DNA of 64,000 nucleotides, taken from the NCBI GenBank assembly GCA_029054245.1, contig JAIDFQ010000042.1, positions 124,001 to 188,000 on the forward strand. The letters are read 5' to 3'. Each line of letters begins with the position of its first letter. Positions within the stretch are counted from its first letter, which is position 1. This DNA comes from Lachnospiraceae bacterium. Lineage in GTDB: Bacteria; Bacillota; Clostridia; Lachnospirales; Lachnospiraceae. The notes beneath the pieces were generated by a model. It saw only the letters and a program-made list of their open reading frames with translations, did no database searches and had not been told where the DNA came from. Of the stretch, positions 18,499 to 27,561 are shown one piece after another. Position numbers and translations under genes: made by a program.

Positions 18499-19080
18499 AT
18501 GAAAGAAGGCAGGAAAATGGAAGAAGCATTTCTGAGAAAAGTAAAAGAACAGGCTCATGAAGCGGCTGAAGAATTGATTGGAAAAGCACGCATGACGAAA
18601 GGAGACATTCTGGTGGTTGGATGTTCTTCCAGTGAAGTGACAGGGGAGCGGATAGGAACCTCATCCAGTCTTGAGACGGCGGAGGCGGTGTTTGAAGGCA
18701 TTTATGAAGCTGTCAGAGAAAAGGGGCTTTATCTCGCTGCGCAGTGCTGTGAACATTTAAACAGGGCGATCATTATTGAAGAAGAGCTTGCAAAAAGAGA
18801 ACGGCTGCCGATTGTCAACGTAGTTCCCCAACCCAAAGCGGGAGGTTCTTTTGGAACCACAGCCTATAAACGGTTTACCCATCCTGCGGCAGTAGAGCAT
18901 ATTAAGGCACAGGCAGGAATGGATATTGGCGATACGTTGATTGGTATGCATCTTACAGAAGTGGCAGTTCCTGTCCGCATTTCGGTTAAGGAGATTGGGC
19001 AGGCACATTTGGTTTGTGCCAGAACCAGAGGAAAGTTTATCGGCGGTGAAAGAGCCGTATATAATCAGGAAATGCTATAA
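18499..19080 (+). CDS. UPF0340/TIGR01440 family protein (YwlG-like)
   Basis: This 193-residue cytosolic protein of unknown biochemical role matches the conserved UPF0340 family. The typical segments are D-I-L-V-V-G-C-S-S-S-E-V-x-G-x-x-I-G, A-A-Q-C-C-E-H-L-N-R-A, and I-G-x-T-L-I-G-M-H-L. The family is broadly conserved in Firmicutes and the fold suggests small-molecule or nucleotide binding; I do not assign a reaction. A second in-frame ATG at 18517 is an equally possible start because an AGG site lies close to it. Confidence 0.82.
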   Translation: MKEGRKMEEAFLRKVKEQAHEAAEELIGKARMTKGDILVVGCSSSEVTGERIGTSSSLETAEAVFEGIYEAVREKGLYLAAQCCEHLNRAIIIEEELAKRERLPIVNVVPQPKAGGSFGTTAYKRFTHPAAVEHIKAQAGMDIGDTLIGMHLTEVAVPVRISVKEIGQAHLVCARTRGKFIGGERAVYNQEML

Positions 19081-19119
19081 GGGCAGAGATAGAAGCATTG
19101 GAGAAAATGGAGGGGGACC

Positions 19120-20250
19120 ATGGAAAAAGAAAACCAAGGCTATGGACAGGAAACTGCCGGAGGGGATTTTTACGGATATACCGGAAACCCGTTTGAACAG
19201 ATGGACTATGGTCTGTGTAAGAAATGCAGGCACAGAACCATAGACCGGAGTGAGAATCCTGATTCTGAATTGTGTAAAGAGTGCAGGGAAGAACTGATTA
19301 AACTAAAGATACCGCCTGCGTTTTATTTAAATGCAGTAATCGTTCTTTTCCTCATGGTATTTACGATGCTTCCTTCCATGGGAGGATTTGTAAATGTCTT
19401 TTCCTATGAAAGCGCGCAGGAGAACTCGGAAGAAGGGTTCGTGGTGACTATTATGGATAATCTGATTTCCATTCTGGATGGAAATCCTGACAATATAGAT
19501 GTGGCAATAGAGCTTACAGATTTGGCAATGAAGTACAGCTATTATGAACATGCCGCCTATACCATAGAGAACTTCTTAGTAGGGAAAGAAGTGCCGGACA
19601 AAGCATATTATCGGATCAATGGATATATAGATGAACTCAATACCTATTATGATACCATTGAATTAAGCGACAGTATCTGGGAGGAGATTGCCGCCGAATG
19701 GGAAGATGAGGAGGATGTTTCCCGTATATTGAATGCCTATTGTGAAGAGATTTCGGCGTATTTAGGGGATGCAGACTATGATCAGGCATTGCTGTACTAT
19801 TATCTGGCAAGCATGACAGAGGACGCAGAGCGCAGGACGGAATATCTGGAAGAATGCGTGGCAATCAATCCCTGTTATTATGAGGCTCAGGCACAGATTG
19901 CCGTTTACTACCGCAGGAAAGGGGATCTGGATAAGGCAAGAGAGATCTTAGAAGACATCTATGCCACAAATAGAGAGGACTATTCCATTTTGAGGGCTTA
20001 TGCGACACTGGAACTTGCAGAGGGAAACATAAGGGATAGCATTGGTTATGCACGCGGGGCATACGAAGCCTATCCTGAGGGTGATTATGTAGTAGATACT
20101 TACGCGGTCGCACTGGCAGCGAACGACAGGATGGAGGAAGCATGGGAGCTGGTGGAAGAATATGAAGATAAGGGTTATGAGTTCGATGATGACTTTTATG
20201 ATTTCCTTGACGGAAAGATAACGCTGGAAGACTATTATATAGGAGAATAG
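19120..20250 (+). CDS. TPR-repeat membrane protein with N-terminal zinc ribbon
   Basis: This is a 376-residue protein. C33-x-x-C36 and C52-x-x-C55 form a zinc-ribbon-like knuckle on the cytosolic side, followed by one transmembrane helix at about residues 67-87. The remainder is helical and very acidic, with at least three tetratricopeptide-like repeats between about 160 and 350 (for example Y-Y-E-A-Q-A-Q-I-A-V-Y-Y-R-R-K-G-D-L-D-K-A). It is a scaffold-type architecture likely exposed outside. The gene ends 12 bases before a membrane metallopeptidase, suggesting that the two act together in membrane protein processing or assembly. No direct family name is recognised. Confidence 0.65.
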   Translation: MEKENQGYGQETAGGDFYGYTGNPFEQMDYGLCKKCRHRTIDRSENPDSELCKECREELIKLKIPPAFYLNAVIVLFLMVFTMLPSMGGFVNVFSYESAQENSEEGFVVTIMDNLISILDGNPDNIDVAIELTDLAMKYSYYEHAAYTIENFLVGKEVPDKAYYRINGYIDELNTYYDTIELSDSIWEEIAAEWEDEEDVSRILNAYCEEISAYLGDADYDQALLYYYLASMTEDAERRTEYLEECVAINPCYYEAQAQIAVYYRRKGDLDKAREILEDIYATNREDYSILRAYATLELAEGNIRDSIGYARGAYEAYPEGDYVVDTYAVALAANDRMEEAWELVEEYEDKGYEFDDDFYDFLDGKITLEDYYIGE

Positions 20251-20262
20251 TGGAGGATAAAA

Positions 20263-20820
20263 ATGATTATACCGGGGATATTGATATCAGTTGTAACTTT
20301 TCCGGGTGTTGCCGTGCATGAGTTGGCACACCAAATCTGCTGCAGAATCTGCAGGATACCGGTTTATGAGGTAAAATATTTTCAGGTGAGCAATCCCTGT
20401 GGCTACGTCCTGCATGAAGCTACTCCAAATCCATGGAAAAATCTGATCACTAGTTTAGGTCCGTTCTTCTTAAATACGATTCTGGGCATGCTGATTACAT
20501 TACCTGCTTATGCCAATGTATTTGGCTATAATTATGTAGGCGGCACATTGGGTCCTTATGTGACCGTAAGCAGTTGGCTGCTCTATTGGCTCGGCGTATC
20601 GATTCTGATGCATGCTTTTCCAAGCACTGGGGATGCCCAGGCGCTGGTGGTGAGTGTGCTTAAAAATAAAGAAGTCGGCGTGTTTGCAAAAATCGTGACG
20701 GCGCCCTTTATCGGTCTGATTTATCTGGGGGCGATCGGTTCCATGGTCTGGCTGGATCTGCTTTACGGCGTAGGAATGTCCGTGGTGCTTCCTAAGCTGC
20801 TTGGTGCGCTGCTATTTTAA
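20263..20820 (+). CDS. Membrane zinc metallopeptidase-like protein (M50/DUF3267-like)
   Basis: This 185-residue polytopic protein has H19-E20-L-A-H23 within its first hydrophobic segment, the HExxH zinc motif of site-2-protease-like enzymes. A later segment, M-H-A-F-P-S-T-G-D-A-Q, includes the aspartate expected for the third ligand. Four or more hydrophobic segments follow. It is much smaller than classical RseP/SpoIVFB and lacks a PDZ domain. It may cleave a transmembrane substrate or be an inactive relative. Its partner is probably the TPR protein just upstream, and the next gene starts 13 bases after its stop. Confidence 0.7.
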   Translation: MIIPGILISVVTFPGVAVHELAHQICCRICRIPVYEVKYFQVSNPCGYVLHEATPNPWKNLITSLGPFFLNTILGMLITLPAYANVFGYNYVGGTLGPYVTVSSWLLYWLGVSILMHAFPSTGDAQALVVSVLKNKEVGVFAKIVTAPFIGLIYLGAIGSMVWLDLLYGVGMSVVLPKLLGALLF

Positions 20821-20833
20821 GGAGAATGATTTG

Positions 20834-21436
20834 ATGCTGAAGCTGATTTTGGTGGATGATGAATGGATTATATTAAAGGGACTGGAGACGACCTATGATT
20901 GGGGGAGCATGGGGTGTGAAGTCGCAGGCACTGCAACCAGCGCAGAGGCGGCGTTGGAATTGATTAAAGAGAAACAGCCGGATGTGGTGATTACAGATAT
21001 TCAGATGCAGGAAATGAGTGGATTGGAGCTTCTTGAAAAGGGAAAGAGAATCAAAGAAGATCTCCAATTCATTATTATGAGCGCTTACAGGGATTTTGAA
21101 TATGCGCATATCGCCTGTGAAAGGGGAGCATTTTCCTATCTGCTCAAGCCCATAGAGGAAGAAAAGCTGGAACAGGTGATGGGGGAACTCCAAAAGAAGA
21201 TAAGCAAAGAAACGGCGCTGCAAAAGGAACATGAGAATTGGAGACAGCTTCTGCTTGAGGAGAATATAGGATTATCTGGAATCCTTTTGCAGAAGTATTT
21301 TAAAAATATGATCAGCTCCGAAGAATTTTCCAGATTAATGGGGCTGATGGGATATGAATTGTGCGATACAAGCTGCTTTGCAATTGTGTGCGCCGTATTC
21401 CAAACGTGTGAGATATATGTCTGCCCCGTCTTTTAA
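20834..21436 (+). pseudogene. YesN-like AraC-type response regulator, 5' fragment (disrupted)
   Basis: The ATG at 20834 follows AAGGAG by 9 bases. The first about 185 residues are normal: a receiver domain with L-V-D-D-E-W, the phospho-acceptor in V-V-I-T-D-I-Q-M, and S-Y-L-L-K-P-I, then the start of the linker. At about base 21394 the sequence changes to foreign DNA and the frame ends after about 15 unrelated residues. The AraC DNA-binding domain is missing. Its last residues survive 2.8 kb downstream at 24235-24300. The regulator cannot bind DNA, so the downstream sensor kinase has lost its cognate output in this genome. Confidence 0.8.
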
Positions 21437-21664
21437 TACCCGGCGTTGGTGCAGCCGTATTTCCAATCCCGGAAAAACCAATGCGGGGGATTGCGGCGGC
21501 TGTATGGCTTCCAGCGGTATCATATCGGCAAGGGCGGCTATGGCTTTCTCAACCGCTTTTTCCTCTGTGTCGTTGAATGTAAGCACGATTATTTTACCGA
21601 CAAATCTCACCCCCTTGTCATGTAGTCTGTCCGCCAAAACGGAAAGCTCATGGGAAAAATACAC
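21395..21664 (-). pseudogene. Truncated winged-helix regulator of mobile-element type
   Basis: On the minus strand a frame reads K-I-I-V-L-T-F-N-D-T-E-E, then A-A-L-A-D-M-I-P-L-E-A-I-Q-P-P-Q-S, then I-Y-L-T-R-L-E-Y-G, where the family normally continues into the winged-helix domain. Instead it enters response-regulator DNA. The motif set is that of a small transcriptional-regulator family I associate with clostridial integrative elements. The probable original start is at the G-K-I-I-V-L-T-F position. It is non-functional. Confidence 0.5.
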
Positions 21665-21725
21665 TTAGGATAAATAGTCATTTCATTTTTTGATAATACC
21701 GCTAAGCGATACTTTTACATTTGCT

Positions 21726-23696
21726 TCAATTTGATGCAGTTTCTATATATGATAAAATATATTTTGCTATCTCCTCTGACACTTGATAATGTGTTATAAA
21801 TTCTCCCCGATCACTATATTCACCCGGAATTATTACCTCAATATAATAATTACCATTGCTTTTATAAAGTATCTCGGTATACATTTCTTTTAACTCTTTT
21901 TTATTATCCCTTGATAACATAAATCTAACAATTTGACATTCAACTTCTTCGGGATTTGGTGCATTATCTGCATATTCCCACTGTTCCAGAGCCAACCCGT
22001 TTAGATATTGCGCTATTTCAGAAATATCGTCTATTTCATTCAGTACCGTATTTTTGTCTGCTCCGTAAAACTGTATCTTCTGCTCTTTAGAAGTCTTGAG
22101 TAGTTCCTTTTCTGTAAATGATGTTTCTCCTTCATAATATCGGGCAGTCTCTATATCATCTGTTTTTTCAATATCACTTTCAATATCATTATTTGGCACA
22201 TAAAAATCAAATCCCCACCCATCCAATATATCCTTCGCTGTTATATTCTTATTTAGCTCTAAGTCTTCCGGCGCATTAAGAAACCGTCCCGCCTTTTCTG
22301 ATATTCTAGCTATTGTTTCTACTTCTTGATTATAATTTCGTATAATATATTCACCTTTACTGGAAATATAAAATTCTAAGGTACTCATATTAACTAACTG
22401 TTTTCCATCCTGTAAAAATATAGGTTCATCAATTACCTCATATGATATATAACTATATACCAAGTCTATATTTTCAGGCAACTGTTCCATATAATTCCAA
22501 GATTCAATATCCAGTTGTTTTATGAACCTTTCTATTTCTTTATTATTGTCAATAATACCAATCATCTCACCAGAAGCTGAAATAATTTCAGTAAATTGTT
22601 TTTTTTCTTCATCGTTTCCGAAAATATCTGCGGCAGCTTCCATGAATGATTTCTTTTCATTAGCAATAGAAGGGGCAGCGTATGCACCAGTTACAAAAAA
22701 GCAGATACAAACGGCAACCGTGAAAATAGCAGTAATGGCAATAATCACTTTTGATTTTTTCCTAAATTTTATAATCGCACCTAACCTCTCTTTTAACTGT
22801 TCTGCTCCCTCTGTCAAAGTGACGGAAGCTAAAGAACTTTTGTAGAGATTGTTTGACTTCAAAAAGGAAATTAGTATATCTCCATACTCACGTCTTGCGG
22901 TATCGTCAAGTATAGATATAACTTTTTCATCACATGACAATTCGCAGGATTTATTCACTTCCTTTTCCAGCAAATATACAAAAGGATTGAACCAATGGAC
23001 GCACACAACAATCTGTATCAGCGATTTATAAAACATATCCCTCTGCTTGTAGTGAATCAGCTCATGCACAAAGATATAAGATAACTCTTTATCTTCCCAT
23101 TCGCCAACAGGCAAAATGATTCTTGGTCGAAAGAAACCAATCAGCATAGGGGAAGCAATCAGCGGATTACAGGATAGTTCTACCCTTGTCTTAATATTCA
23201 ATTTTTCTTCACAATCAGATAGCAGATTCAAGATTTTTATATCCGATACTTCTTTATTTCCTGCTTTGATGTATTGGATAAAGCCTTGATAAACCGTTAC
23301 TTTGCGGACAAATAAAACCAGTGCCAGTGCTGACCAGATAAAAAACAGGCAGACATATTTGTTAAATGGTTCACGCATGGTAGCGGTGGTTACTTCCCGG
23401 TTTGTCTGTATCGGCTCTGCTTTGCTGTTACCCGTATCTGCGGGAACGGGTACATTGGGATTTGTAGGGATTTCATTTGTTATTGCTGCTGTGTCGAATT
23501 TTTCAAACAGACTTCCAATCATCGTAGTATCGGGAGTAAAGGGAAGGAGAAACCGCAGCGCAACAACTATCCAGATATAATACTGCCAACGCTTGCTGAA
23601 TTTGTTTTTATACAGTGGCTTCAATCCCAAAATGAGAAGCAGTAACAGTGCGCCGGAAACAGACAACGACAATAATATTTTTATAAACTCATTCAT
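21726..23696 (-). CDS. blaR1: BlaR1-type M56 zinc metallopeptidase, antirepressor
   Basis: This is a 656-residue membrane protein. The start at 23696 was chosen because GGAG in the 3' end of the blaI-like gene precedes it; the two genes overlap by 8 bases. Hydrophobic helices lie at about 5-25, 40-55, 115-130 and 330-350. H211-E212-L-I-H215 plus a later E-L-S-C-D-E-K form the gluzincin zinc site of family M56. In this family the cytosolic peptidase cleaves the BlaI/MecI repressor once an external domain senses its signal. The roughly 300-residue extracellular C-terminus is not recognisable as a penicillin-binding domain, so the signal may not be a beta-lactam. No beta-lactamase gene is present. 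Confidence 0.82.
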   Translation of the reverse strand: MNEFIKILLSLSVSGALLLLLILGLKPLYKNKFSKRWQYYIWIVVALRFLLPFTPDTTMIGSLFEKFDTAAITNEIPTNPNVPVPADTGNSKAEPIQTNREVTTATMREPFNKYVCLFFIWSALALVLFVRKVTVYQGFIQYIKAGNKEVSDIKILNLLSDCEEKLNIKTRVELSCNPLIASPMLIGFFRPRIILPVGEWEDKELSYIFVHELIHYKQRDMFYKSLIQIVVCVHWFNPFVYLLEKEVNKSCELSCDEKVISILDDTARREYGDILISFLKSNNLYKSSLASVTLTEGAEQLKERLGAIIKFRKKSKVIIAITAIFTVAVCICFFVTGAYAAPSIANEKKSFMEAAADIFGNDEEKKQFTEIISASGEMIGIIDNNKEIERFIKQLDIESWNYMEQLPENIDLVYSYISYEVIDEPIFLQDGKQLVNMSTLEFYISSKGEYIIRNYNQEVETIARISEKAGRFLNAPEDLELNKNITAKDILDGWGFDFYVPNNDIESDIEKTDDIETARYYEGETSFTEKELLKTSKEQKIQFYGADKNTVLNEIDDISEIAQYLNGLALEQWEYADNAPNPEEVECQIVRFMLSRDNKKELKEMYTEILYKSNGNYYIEVIIPGEYSDRGEFITHYQVSEEIAKYILSYIETASN

Positions 23697-24063
23697 TTTC
23701 TTTTCTCCAAAATGTTTCAATCTCTTTCAATTCGTCTGCCGAAAGAATATCCTGCCGCAACAAGGTTGACACTAAGTTTTTCACATTCCCGCCGTAGACT
23801 TTATCAAGAAAGCTGTGGGTCTGCATGGTCTGGTATTCTGCTTCTGTTACCGTAGCCACATACTCATTCTTCCTGCCGATTTTTTTGACTTTCAAGAACT
23901 TTTTTTCGCCCAATCGGGAAAGCAACGTGAGTACGGTGTTGTTCTTCCATTCGTTTTTGTCTTTTTCCAATTCCTCCATGATGAGGGAGTATAAAGCTGC
24001 CCCTCCATTCTTCCAAATGATTTTCATTAGTACCAATTCGGATTCAGAAATTTGCTGTGCCAT
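23689..24063 (-). CDS. blaI: BlaI/MecI/CopY-family transcriptional repressor
   Basis: This is a 124-residue winged-helix repressor. It begins Q-Q-I-S-E-S-E-L-V-L-M-K-I-I-W and contains the recognition region N-N-T-V-L-T-L-L-S-R-L-G-E-K-K-F-L, then a C-terminal dimerisation helix. Such proteins are dimers that release DNA when cleaved by the partner M56 peptidase, here encoded by the overlapping next gene. An AAAGGAGG site lies just before its ATG, and two near-identical 19-base repeats lie upstream, probably its operators. Confidence 0.88.
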   Translation of the reverse strand: MAQQISESELVLMKIIWKNGGAALYSLIMEELEKDKNEWKNNTVLTLLSRLGEKKFLKVKKIGRKNEYVATVTEAEYQTMQTHSFLDKVYGGNVKNLVSTLLRQDILSADELKEIETFWRKENE

Positions 24064-24076
24064 TTTGTCCTCCTTT

Positions 24077-24122
24077 TATCTTAACATCTTGTGGGCATGT
24101 AAATATCTTAACATTTTGTGGG
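24077..24122 (-). promoter_or_regulatory. Tandem BlaI-type operator repeats
   Basis: Two 19-base direct repeats, TATCTTAACAYYTTGTGGG as read on the plus strand, start at 24077 and 24104, 27 bases apart. They differ at a single base. Each contains an ACA-n3-TGT inverted half-site pair like the BlaI/MecI operator core. They sit between the repressor start and its likely promoter, so autoregulation is expected. Confidence 0.6.
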
Positions 24123-24229
24123 TGATAATGCAATACCCTAATGAAAATTTAAGAATTTATAAAAAGATATGAAAGATAGGGGGATTCCGTAGTAGTTGGC
24201 ACTGTGCGTAATGTGCATTTAAACAGACG

Positions 24230-26092
24230 GTGGCTGTCTTCCCAGCGAATTTAGAAAGCAGGAAAAAGAGTTCCAGAAGGAGGAAGCCGAAAGGGAGTAA
24301 TCTATATGAGAAAAAATTTTTCTTTTATAGTATTCGATGGAGAATGTTTTTATGCATCACTGGAATCGTGGTGGGTACATTGCTTCTTACAGCGTTTTCA
24401 GTGGGCTTTGTCATGCGTCATTATTTGGAAGAGTCAGCAATTGAAACATATAGTCTTTCCAGCAAAATCTTAAATAGATATGTAGAAGAAGGCTTTTCTA
24501 AAATCGAATCAGAAACAGAGAGCTTTGTTTTTGACTCTATTATTCAACGTTCATTGGAGACGACGCCGCTTACGTATCTGGAAGAGAGCAGGATTTCTAA
24601 TGTGTGGAACCGCATCAGCAGTAAATATGTGAAAAATGGCGTGTATCTGGATAATAAGGGACATGCTTACATAAAAGGAAACCGTGGTTTGACATTTTCA
24701 TGGGATGCCTATGAGGCGAGTAAGCTGTTTTCTGCAACGCAGGAAAGCTATGGGAAGCTGCAGTGGGTCTGGATGGAAGATACGATTTTCGGAACGGGAG
24801 AGACGGGGATCTTTTTAATCAGGAATGTGAGAAATGTGGATCGACCAGAACTTTCGGGCGTCTTGATTCTTCAGCTGAATCCCTATCTGATGGAAGAGGC
24901 TATGAATAAGGCAGATGCTTCTGAGCATTTGTTTTATTATATCTTTGATGGAGAAGGGCAGCTTTGCTATGAAAAGGGCTGGGAAAACAGAGACGAAGAA
25001 AAACAGGAGGAGCAGATCAAAAGGATTGTTAATGTATTGGATTTTTCAAAGAAGTCAGAAATTGAAGTAAATCCAGTGCATGGCGGAATTTTATTCTCCT
25101 GTTATGAACCTGGGTTTGGACTTACAGTAGTTACAGAGGTTCCTGACAATGTCATTTATGAAATGACCAGATTGGTAAACCTGACTTTACTGGCGATAGC
25201 AGCCGTGATGTTTCTGATTGCTGCCGCTGCCAGTTTGGGAATGGCTTACCATTTTACAAAGCCTATTTCAGAAATCAGCCAGACCATGGAGCATTTTGAT
25301 GGAAGCAGTTTTGATGATAAAATTAGAATCAATACGAAAACAGAGCTTGACACGATAGGAAGCTCCTACAACACAATGCTTTCCCGGATGGAACAGCTTA
25401 TGTTAAAGGTGAAGGAAAAGGAGAGGGAGGTTTGGTCATTGGAACTGGATTCTCTCTATTATCAATTAAATCCTCACTTTCTTTATAATACACTTGACAA
25501 TATTTATATGATGGCACGTATTGCAAAGCAGAAGGAAATCATGAATATGATTCATGCTTTGTCGAGGCTTTTGAAGATCAGCTTAAATAAGGGCGATGGG
25601 ATGCTTACGGTGGAGGAAGAATTGGAGCATGTGGCGTCTTATTTGGAAATCCAGAAAATGCGTTTCGGGGATAAGTTCCGCTATCAAGTGAAATGTGGGG
25701 AGGATGTGAAGGATTGCCAGACGATGAAGCTTTTGTTACAGCCGATTGTGGAAAACAGCGTAAAGTATGGATTTGCAGGTATGCAGTCAGAAGGCGTCAT
25801 TCTGATTAGTGCACAGATGCAGGAGGGAAGGATCTGTTTTTCTGTTTACAATAATGGGAAGTCAATTGAAGCAGGAAAGCTGCAGCAACTGAATCATCTT
25901 AAGCAGATGGCGCCGGAGAGATTGAAAGAAAGCCTGGTTACGGAAAAAGGAGGATTCGGCATCTATAATATTGTTACTAGAATGCGGATGAAATATGGCG
26001 AAGAGTTTGATATTGTGTATTCCATACCGGAAGGCGGGGGGACCTTATGTACACTCTACCTGCCTGTTAAATCCCAGAAAAGGTTTACTTGA
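24230..26092 (+). CDS. YesM-type sensor histidine kinase, possible start frameshift
   Basis: The open frame is 620 residues from a GTG at 24230. It has an N-terminal transmembrane helix (about 42-65), an extracellular sensor region, a second helix (about 317-342), HAMP, then a His_kinase region with Q-L-N-P-H-F-L-Y-N-T-L-D-N and an ATPase region with P-I-V-E-N-S-V-K-Y-G. This is the YesM/LytS class, which pairs with AraC-type regulators for sugar uptake. The natural start appears to be the ATG at 24306, after AAAGGGAG, but it is one base out of frame. One extra A in the A6 run at 24311-24316 would join it to R-K-K-F-F-F-Y. Either the gene is frameshifted or it starts weakly. Confidence 0.75.
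   Translation: MAVFPANLESRKKSSRRRKPKGSNLYEKKFFFYSIRWRMFLCITGIVVGTLLLTAFSVGFVMRHYLEESAIETYSLSSKILNRYVEEGFSKIESETESFVFDSIIQRSLETTPLTYLEESRISNVWNRISSKYVKNGVYLDNKGHAYIKGNRGLTFSWDAYEASKLFSATQESYGKLQWVWMEDTIFGTGETGIFLIRNVRNVDRPELSGVLILQLNPYLMEEAMNKADASEHLFYYIFDGEGQLCYEKGWENRDEEKQEEQIKRIVNVLDFSKKSEIEVNPVHGGILFSCYEPGFGLTVVTEVPDNVIYEMTRLVNLTLLAIAAVMFLIAAAASLGMAYHFTKPISEISQTMEHFDGSSFDDKIRINTKTELDTIGSSYNTMLSRMEQLMLKVKEKEREVWSLELDSLYYQLNPHFLYNTLDNIYMMARIAKQKEIMNMIHALSRLLKISLNKGDGMLTVEEELEHVASYLEIQKMRFGDKFRYQVKCGEDVKDCQTMKLLLQPIVENSVKYGFAGMQSEGVILISAQMQEGRICFSVYNNGKSIEAGKLQQLNHLKQMAPERLKESLVTEKGGFGIYNIVTRMRMKYGEEFDIVYSIPEGGGTLCTLYLPVKSQKRFT
24235..24300 (+). pseudogene. 3' remnant of the disrupted AraC-type response regulator
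   Basis: In the frame ending at TAA 24298-24300 the last 18 codons read P-S-E-F-R-K-Q-E-K-E, the standard C-terminal end of AraC DNA-binding domains (x-P-S-E-F/Y-R-K), followed by an acidic tail. This shows that the response regulator gene once ran up to the kinase gene, with only 5 bases between stop and kinase ATG. Confidence 0.6.
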
Positions 26093-26271
26093 CGAATAGG
26101 AAAAGGGAAATATCAAAAAATAAACTTTTGTAAATATCAAAAAGTATATTTACAGGGGTTTATTTTTTTATATTCTGCATTTTATTTTTGGTACGGGTAA
26201 AAAGGACGAAGCTGTTATACTTTACTTATCGAACGGAACAATAGGTAAGCAGCATAAAAGGAGGATAAGAG

Positions 26272-27478
26272 ATGAAGTTAAAATGACTGACAGCGCTTGC
26301 ATTAGCGATGACCATGATGGTTACTTTGAGCGCCTGCGGAAACGGGACATCGGCAGCTGACAGCGGCACAGAGAAAACACAGGAAAGTGCAGGGAAGTTC
26401 CCCTGATTATAATAATAAGCTCAGAATGCTGAACGCAGCCGATCAGCTTCCTACGATTTTTGATGCAGGCGGAGACATTTCTTTATATAATACTCTGAAA
26501 AACAATGGGCGTTTGGTAAATGTAAAGCCTTATATAGATGCAGATTCCGAGTGGAAGGCGCGTCTGGAGGATGACTGTATAGAACAGTTTATAGAAGATG
26601 ACGGAGCAATTTATATGGTTCCCGAGGCAGCCATGTGCCCAGTTGGAATTTTCTGGAATAAAGATTTGTTTGCAAAAGCCGGAATCGAAAGTTTTCCTGA
26701 AACATGGGATGAGTTCTGGCAAGTATGCGATACCCTGCAGGCAGCTGGAATTACCCCGTTAGCGCTGCAAACGGCAGGTTCTGCCTGGACCAGCATGATT
26801 ATTGCCACCAGCTATATGTCTTCTAGTCAGGAAGGAATGGACTTTATGAATCAGAATTTTCCGGAAACATATGATACTCCTGAATTCCGTGAAATGATGG
26901 AGGTTTATGTAAAGCTGTTCCAGTATTGCAATCCTGACGCCATCGGAGGAGATTATTCACTGGCACAGAATCATTTTACGAATGAAGAAGCAGCCATGAT
27001 GATTAATGGCGCATGGATGATGGAGACGCTGCGCGATACAAATTATTCCCCGGAAGGGTTTGAGCAGCATGTGGGATTTACCACGCTGCCGGGAAAAACT
27101 GTTGTATATTCCTGGAATCAGGTGGGACGCGTAATCAGTGCCAGCGCCACAGAGGAAGAAATTGAGGCGGCAGTAGAATACATGAAAACATTAAGTACGC
27201 AGGAACATGTGATCCGCTATTTTGAGCTTACCGGAGGTTACTCAAGCAAGGTTGAACTTCCTGAGGAAACTTATAATAACTTAATGCCGACGATGAAGGA
27301 ATATGCAGATATGTTCAAGGATATTGAGCATGTAATTCCGAACTATCAGACACAATGGAATTCTATCATATTAAATGAAGTATTCACTACAGATCTGCCT
27401 GCACTGGTGCAGGGTTCTATCGATATGGATCAGTTCATCCAAATTATGGACGACGCAGTCAGACAGTATGAAGAGTAA
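26272..27478 (+). pseudogene. Sugar ABC transporter substrate-binding protein, broken
   Basis: A GGAGG site and ATG at 26272 begin a lipoprotein signal, but codon 5 is TGA (26284-26286). Beyond it the frame keeps a textbook lipobox (T-L-S-A-C-G) and a Ser/Thr-rich linker, then stops at about 26405. The rest of the protein (363 codons, 26387-27478) continues in another frame, starting at the equivalent of the Y-x-x-K-L helix. Roughly 40-50 codons between linker and that helix are missing. The body is a normal family 1 solute-binding protein (G-I-F-W-N-K-D-L-F-A-K-A-G-I and similar). The stop, the frameshift and the deletion together make it a pseudogene. Confidence 0.8.
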
Positions 27479-27561
27479 ATGTTACAGGGATTGTGCTTTT
27501 AAAGCACAACCCCTGTTATCATCAAATAACTATGCTTTAAGCATGTGGAACGGAGGCAGAT

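Larger units (their letters stand above)
21394..24234. mobile_element. Mobile-element fragment carrying blaI-blaR1-like genes
   Basis: About 2.84 kb replaces the middle and 3' part of the response regulator gene. It contains, on the minus strand, a BlaI-type repressor, an M56 peptidase of BlaR1 type and a C-terminally truncated winged-helix regulator typical of clostridial conjugative elements. The junctions are placed where the response regulator reading ends and where an AraC C-terminal tail resumes. Both are accurate only to about 15 bases. I see no transposase, inverted repeats or target duplication, so this may be a recombination remnant rather than a complete transposon. Confidence 0.55.

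Noticed and set aside
21354-21668. 104-codon plus-strand frame across the left junction of the mobile fragment
   Set aside because: It is antisense to the truncated winged-helix gene, whose motifs are recognisable.
26284-26286. TGA codon in the lipoprotein start as selenocysteine or recoding
   Set aside because: It falls in a signal peptide, no SECIS-like element was recognised, and a downstream frameshift also breaks the gene.
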